NCBI GenBank assembly: GCA_049889395.1
Contig: JBMHDM010000032.1
Span: 1 to 27,210, forward strand
Reading direction: 5' to 3'
DNA: 27,210 nt
Origin: UBA3537 sp049889395
Lineage (GTDB): Bacteria; Bacteroidota; Bacteroidia; Flavobacteriales; Flavobacteriaceae
The notes beneath the pieces were generated by a model. It was not told the DNA's origin. It worked only from the letters and a program-made list of their open reading frames with translations, and did no database searches. How positions within the stretch are numbered: position 1 is the stretch's first letter; each line of letters opens with the position of its first letter. Positions 25,051 to 27,210 of this stretch are shown here, one piece after another. The position numbers and the translations under genes are program-made.

Positions 25051-26394
25051 TTAATTTGACACTTCTTCGGTAGGAGCTGTACCAGCCAAATATTTGATTT
25101 CTACACGCTGATCTGGGTTCAAATAAGCCTTTGCAACACGCTTAATATCGTCCTTAGTAATAGATCTGTAAATATCAAGTTGAGTATTAATTCTGTTGGT
25201 GTCGCCCTGAAGCATGTGATAGGTTGCCAATGAACCTGCAATGCCTTCTACACTTGAGTTGACTTCAACATAACTGGTTTCAAATTGGTTCTGAAGTTTT
25301 TGATATTCTTTATCAGAAATTAACTCGGTTTGAAGTCTTTCGATTTCATCATCCATCGTGGCCTTCAAGTTATCCCAATCCGGTTCTCCTTTGATAAGGG
25401 CCCCCATAGTGTATGTTCCATAGTCTTGGCTAGCTTGGTTGAATGCTAAAACCTGAAGCGCTACTTTATCTTGTTCCACCATTCGTTTGTACATCCTAGA
25501 GCTATTACCACCTGTTAGGATAGAAGAAATATAATCTAAAACATAAGCGTCTTTATCAACAGATTTTGGTGTGATGTAAGAGAAGATGTAGGCCGGAATT
25601 TGAATATTTGAATCGTACTCAGTAACCATTCGAGTCTCTGTTATTGGGGGTTCTGTAATCTCGATTCTGACATTTGGTTCGGCGTTGTTGGGAATTGGCC
25701 CAAAATAATCCTCTACCATAGCTTTCGTTTCTTCAATGCTGATATCTCCTGCTACAACCAAAACGGCATTGTTAGGGTTGTAATATTTTTCGTTGAAGTC
25801 AATAAACTCATCCAACAGGGCGGCATCTAAATCTTCCATTGATCCAATGACAGAACGGCCATAAGGATGTTCTTTAAAAAGATGATTGTCAACACCAGTT
25901 CGATAAATGATTTTACCGTACGGTGCATTATCAATTCTTTGACGTTTTTCTTCTTTAACGACTTCATTTTGAGTGTCAACTCCCACTTTTTCAATGATGG
26001 GGTGGAGCATTCTTTCACTTTCCATCCAAAGTCCTATTTCAAGCTTATTGGACGGGAAAGTTTCGTAGTAATAAGTGCGATCTTGAGTGGTGTTGGCATT
26101 GTTACTGCCACCATTGGCTGAGACAATATCAAACCATTTTCCGCGTTCGATATTTTCAGTTCCCTCAAAAAGTAAATGTTCGAAGAAATGTGCAAATCCT
26201 GTTCTTCCTTCAACTTCATCTTTTGCACCGATTTGATACATTACTGCGACAGTAACTACTGGAGCTGCATTTTCTTGATGTAGGATGACATGGAGGCCAT
26301 TGTCTAGGTCATATTCCTCGAATTGTACCTCTTGGGCTGATACTGGCGCTGCCAATAATATTAAGGCCATCAAAGCCCCTAAATAAATTTTCAT
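25051..26394 (-). CDS. M16 family zinc metallopeptidase, catalytic subunit
   Basis: 447 residues with a signal peptide ending in APVSA (cleaved after residue 20). The inverted zinc motif HFFEH (H69, E72, H73) is intact, and E149, 76 residues after H73, fits the third zinc ligand. Two M16 domains are present. It probably works in the periplasm, degrading or processing peptides, with the inactive homologue encoded 18 bases downstream. The pairing mirrors bacterial M16B alpha/beta pairs. No promoter with both elements was found upstream in the 228-bp gap to rplU. Confidence 0.93.
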   Translation of the reverse strand: MKIYLGALMALILLAAPVSAQEVQFEEYDLDNGLHVILHQENAAPVVTVAVMYQIGAKDEVEGRTGFAHFFEHLLFEGTENIERGKWFDIVSANGGSNNANTTQDRTYYYETFPSNKLEIGLWMESERMLHPIIEKVGVDTQNEVVKEEKRQRIDNAPYGKIIYRTGVDNHLFKEHPYGRSVIGSMEDLDAALLDEFIDFNEKYYNPNNAVLVVAGDISIEETKAMVEDYFGPIPNNAEPNVRIEITEPPITETRMVTEYDSNIQIPAYIFSYITPKSVDKDAYVLDYISSILTGGNSSRMYKRMVEQDKVALQVLAFNQASQDYGTYTMGALIKGEPDWDNLKATMDDEIERLQTELISDKEYQKLQNQFETSYVEVNSSVEGIAGSLATYHMLQGDTNRINTQLDIYRSITKDDIKRVAKAYLNPDQRVEIKYLAGTAPTEEVSN

Positions 26395-26537
26395 ACAAAT
26401 GATTTTTTGGTGTTAATACTTATAAAGATTATTTTATATTAAGACTGATTTGAACCATATTTGTTACAGTCAAATTCAAAAATAATACTTTTTAGTAGTA
26501 TGACCGCTCATTTTGTACAAACAATGCCTGAATTTAG

Positions 26538-26568
26538 TTTGTATATTAATTATTAAGGATTATATTTG
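26538..26568 (+). promoter_or_regulatory. Near-perfect flavobacterial promoter of rplU-rpmA
   Basis: TTTG (26538-26541), exactly 19 bases, then TATATTTG (26561-26568) match TTTG-N19-TAnnTTTG in full. Transcription would begin near 26573, giving a leader of about 50 bases. A strong promoter is expected for ribosomal protein genes. Confidence 0.8.
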
Positions 26569-26573
26569 CACCC

Positions 26574-26595
26574 GCCTTTTTTGAAAGAATAAGGC
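26574..26595 (+). promoter_or_regulatory. Possible leader hairpin in the rplU mRNA
   Basis: GCCTT (26574-26578) pairs with AAGGC (26591-26595). Inside, after a T-T mismatch, TTT pairs with GAA around the loop GAAA, a GNRA tetraloop. It would sit at the extreme 5' end of the transcript. It could stabilise the mRNA or bind a ribosomal protein; neither is shown by the sequence. Confidence 0.35.
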
Positions 26596-26622
26596 CAATC
26601 GTTTAACCAAATAAAAAACGCT

Positions 26623-27153
26623 ATGTACGCAATTGTAGAGATAGCAGGGCAACAATTTAAAGTTGAAAAAGACCAAAAAGTCTTTGTTCACCGTTTACAA
26701 GCCGAAGAAGGAAAAAAAGTCGCTTTCGACAAGATTCTTCTTTTAGCTGACGGCGACAAAGTTACAGTAGGCGCCCCAGCTATAGACGGTGCTCAAGTAG
26801 GAGCCAAAGTCTTAAAACACCTTAAAGGTGATAAAGTGATTGTCTTTAAAAAGAAAAGACGTAAAGGATACAGAGTAAAAAATGGCCACCGCCAAGCTTT
26901 AACTGAAATCCAAATTGATAATATTGTTGCTTCAGGAGCAAAAAAAGCCGCCCCTGCCAAAAAAGCACAAACACCAACTGCCAAAGCTGAAACTCCAGCA
27001 CCAAAAGCCGCTAAAGCTGCTCCTAAGGCAGAAGCACCAGCACAGGATTTGAGCAAAATGACAGTTGCACAACTTAAAGAATTAGCAAAAGCTAAAGGAA
27101 TCACTGGAATCTCTGCGATGAAAAAAGCAGACTTAATTTCAGCCCTTAGCTAA
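26623..27153 (+). CDS. rplU: 50S ribosomal protein L21 with C-terminal SAP/Rho-N-like extension
   Basis: Residues 1-103 are a complete L21 (MYAIVEIAGQQFKV, then KKKRRKGYRVKNGHRQ), which binds 23S rRNA in the large subunit. Normal L21 ends there. This one continues with a low-complexity linker of Ala, Lys and Pro (about 106-141) and a helical domain (145-176, MTVAQLKELAKAKGI then MKKADLISAL) resembling SAP, HeH or Rho N-terminal nucleic-acid-binding modules. Total length is 176. The lack of a stop at the usual end, and the sensible sequence after it, argue against a sequencing error. The start of rpmA (L27) lies 26 bases downstream, the standard gene order. Confidence 0.95.
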   Translation: MYAIVEIAGQQFKVEKDQKVFVHRLQAEEGKKVAFDKILLLADGDKVTVGAPAIDGAQVGAKVLKHLKGDKVIVFKKKRRKGYRVKNGHRQALTEIQIDNIVASGAKKAAPAKKAQTPTAKAETPAPKAAKAAPKAEAPAQDLSKMTVAQLKELAKAKGITGISAMKKADLISALS

Positions 27154-27179
27154 ATCATAACATTTAAAATCGAAATAAA

Positions 27180-27210
27180 ATGGCACACAAGAAAGGAGTC
27201 GGAAGTTCGA
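27180..27210 (+). CDS. rpmA: 50S ribosomal protein L27, 5' end only
   Basis: Only the first ten codons are inside the window (MAHKKGVGSS). These match the start of L27, and the place right after rplU agrees. L27 lies near the peptidyl-transferase centre. Confidence 0.9.
   Translation, partial: MAHKKGVGSS

Noticed and set aside
26793..27104. A 103-codon minus-strand frame opposite rplU
   Set aside because: Its Ala-rich composition is the complement of the Ala/Lys/Pro linker of L21, so it is an artefact.
1..27210. Mobile elements, phage genes or defence systems
   Set aside because: No transposase, integrase, inverted repeat pair, toxin-antitoxin pair or restriction gene was recognised; gene content and order look like stable chromosome.

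Overview
The window looks like the chromosome of a member of the Bacteroidetes, most likely a marine or aquatic Flavobacteriaceae species. The DNA is AT-rich. Several upstream regions carry the TTTG / TAnnTTTG promoter elements typical of this phylum. One protein ends in a type IX secretion (T9SS) type B sorting domain, the succinate dehydrogenase is the three-gene sdhCAB form with a single b-type membrane subunit, and the gene content is typical flavobacterial. No phage, IS element, CRISPR array, tRNA or rRNA gene was seen. Genus cannot be fixed from the sequence alone.

Layout. Positions 1-3291 (+) hold the 3' part of aroA, then queA behind its own promoter, a terminator and rlmN. A minus-strand cluster (3295-6066) reads xth, an OmpA-type lipoprotein and a Tas-type aldo-keto reductase, the last two overlapping as TAATG. 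Next come two very large surface genes converging tail to tail: a 1146-residue predicted outer-membrane protein (6186-9626, +) and a lectin-like, repeat-rich T9SS cargo protein (9634-12432, -). Glycyl-tRNA synthetase (-) diverges from comF and an Ig-like lipoprotein (+). sdhC-sdhA-sdhB (20029 down to 16582, -) follows. Its last stop codon overlaps that of the lipoprotein gene. An aminopeptidase P gene (+), a small heavy-metal-associated lipoprotein (-) and an EamA transporter (+) come next. A bidirectional terminator then separates these from a two-gene M16 peptidase operon (26394 down to 22945, -). The window ends with rplU and the first codons of rpmA (+) behind a near-perfect flavobacterial promoter.

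Most genes are housekeeping: aromatic amino acid synthesis, tRNA and rRNA modification, DNA repair, translation and respiration. The accessory content is mainly envelope biology: the outer-membrane protein, the lectin-repeat cargo protein, three lipoproteins and the exported M16 pair. I found no clear undescribed multi-gene system. The best candidates for new biology are the large barrel-like protein at 6186-9626, the seven-repeat T9SS protein beside it, the M16 pair with a C-terminal domain fused to the inactive partner, and the extra C-terminal domain and leader hairpin of rplU. No gene-free stretch exceeds 300 bases; the longest is 26395-26622, which contains the rplU promoter and leader.
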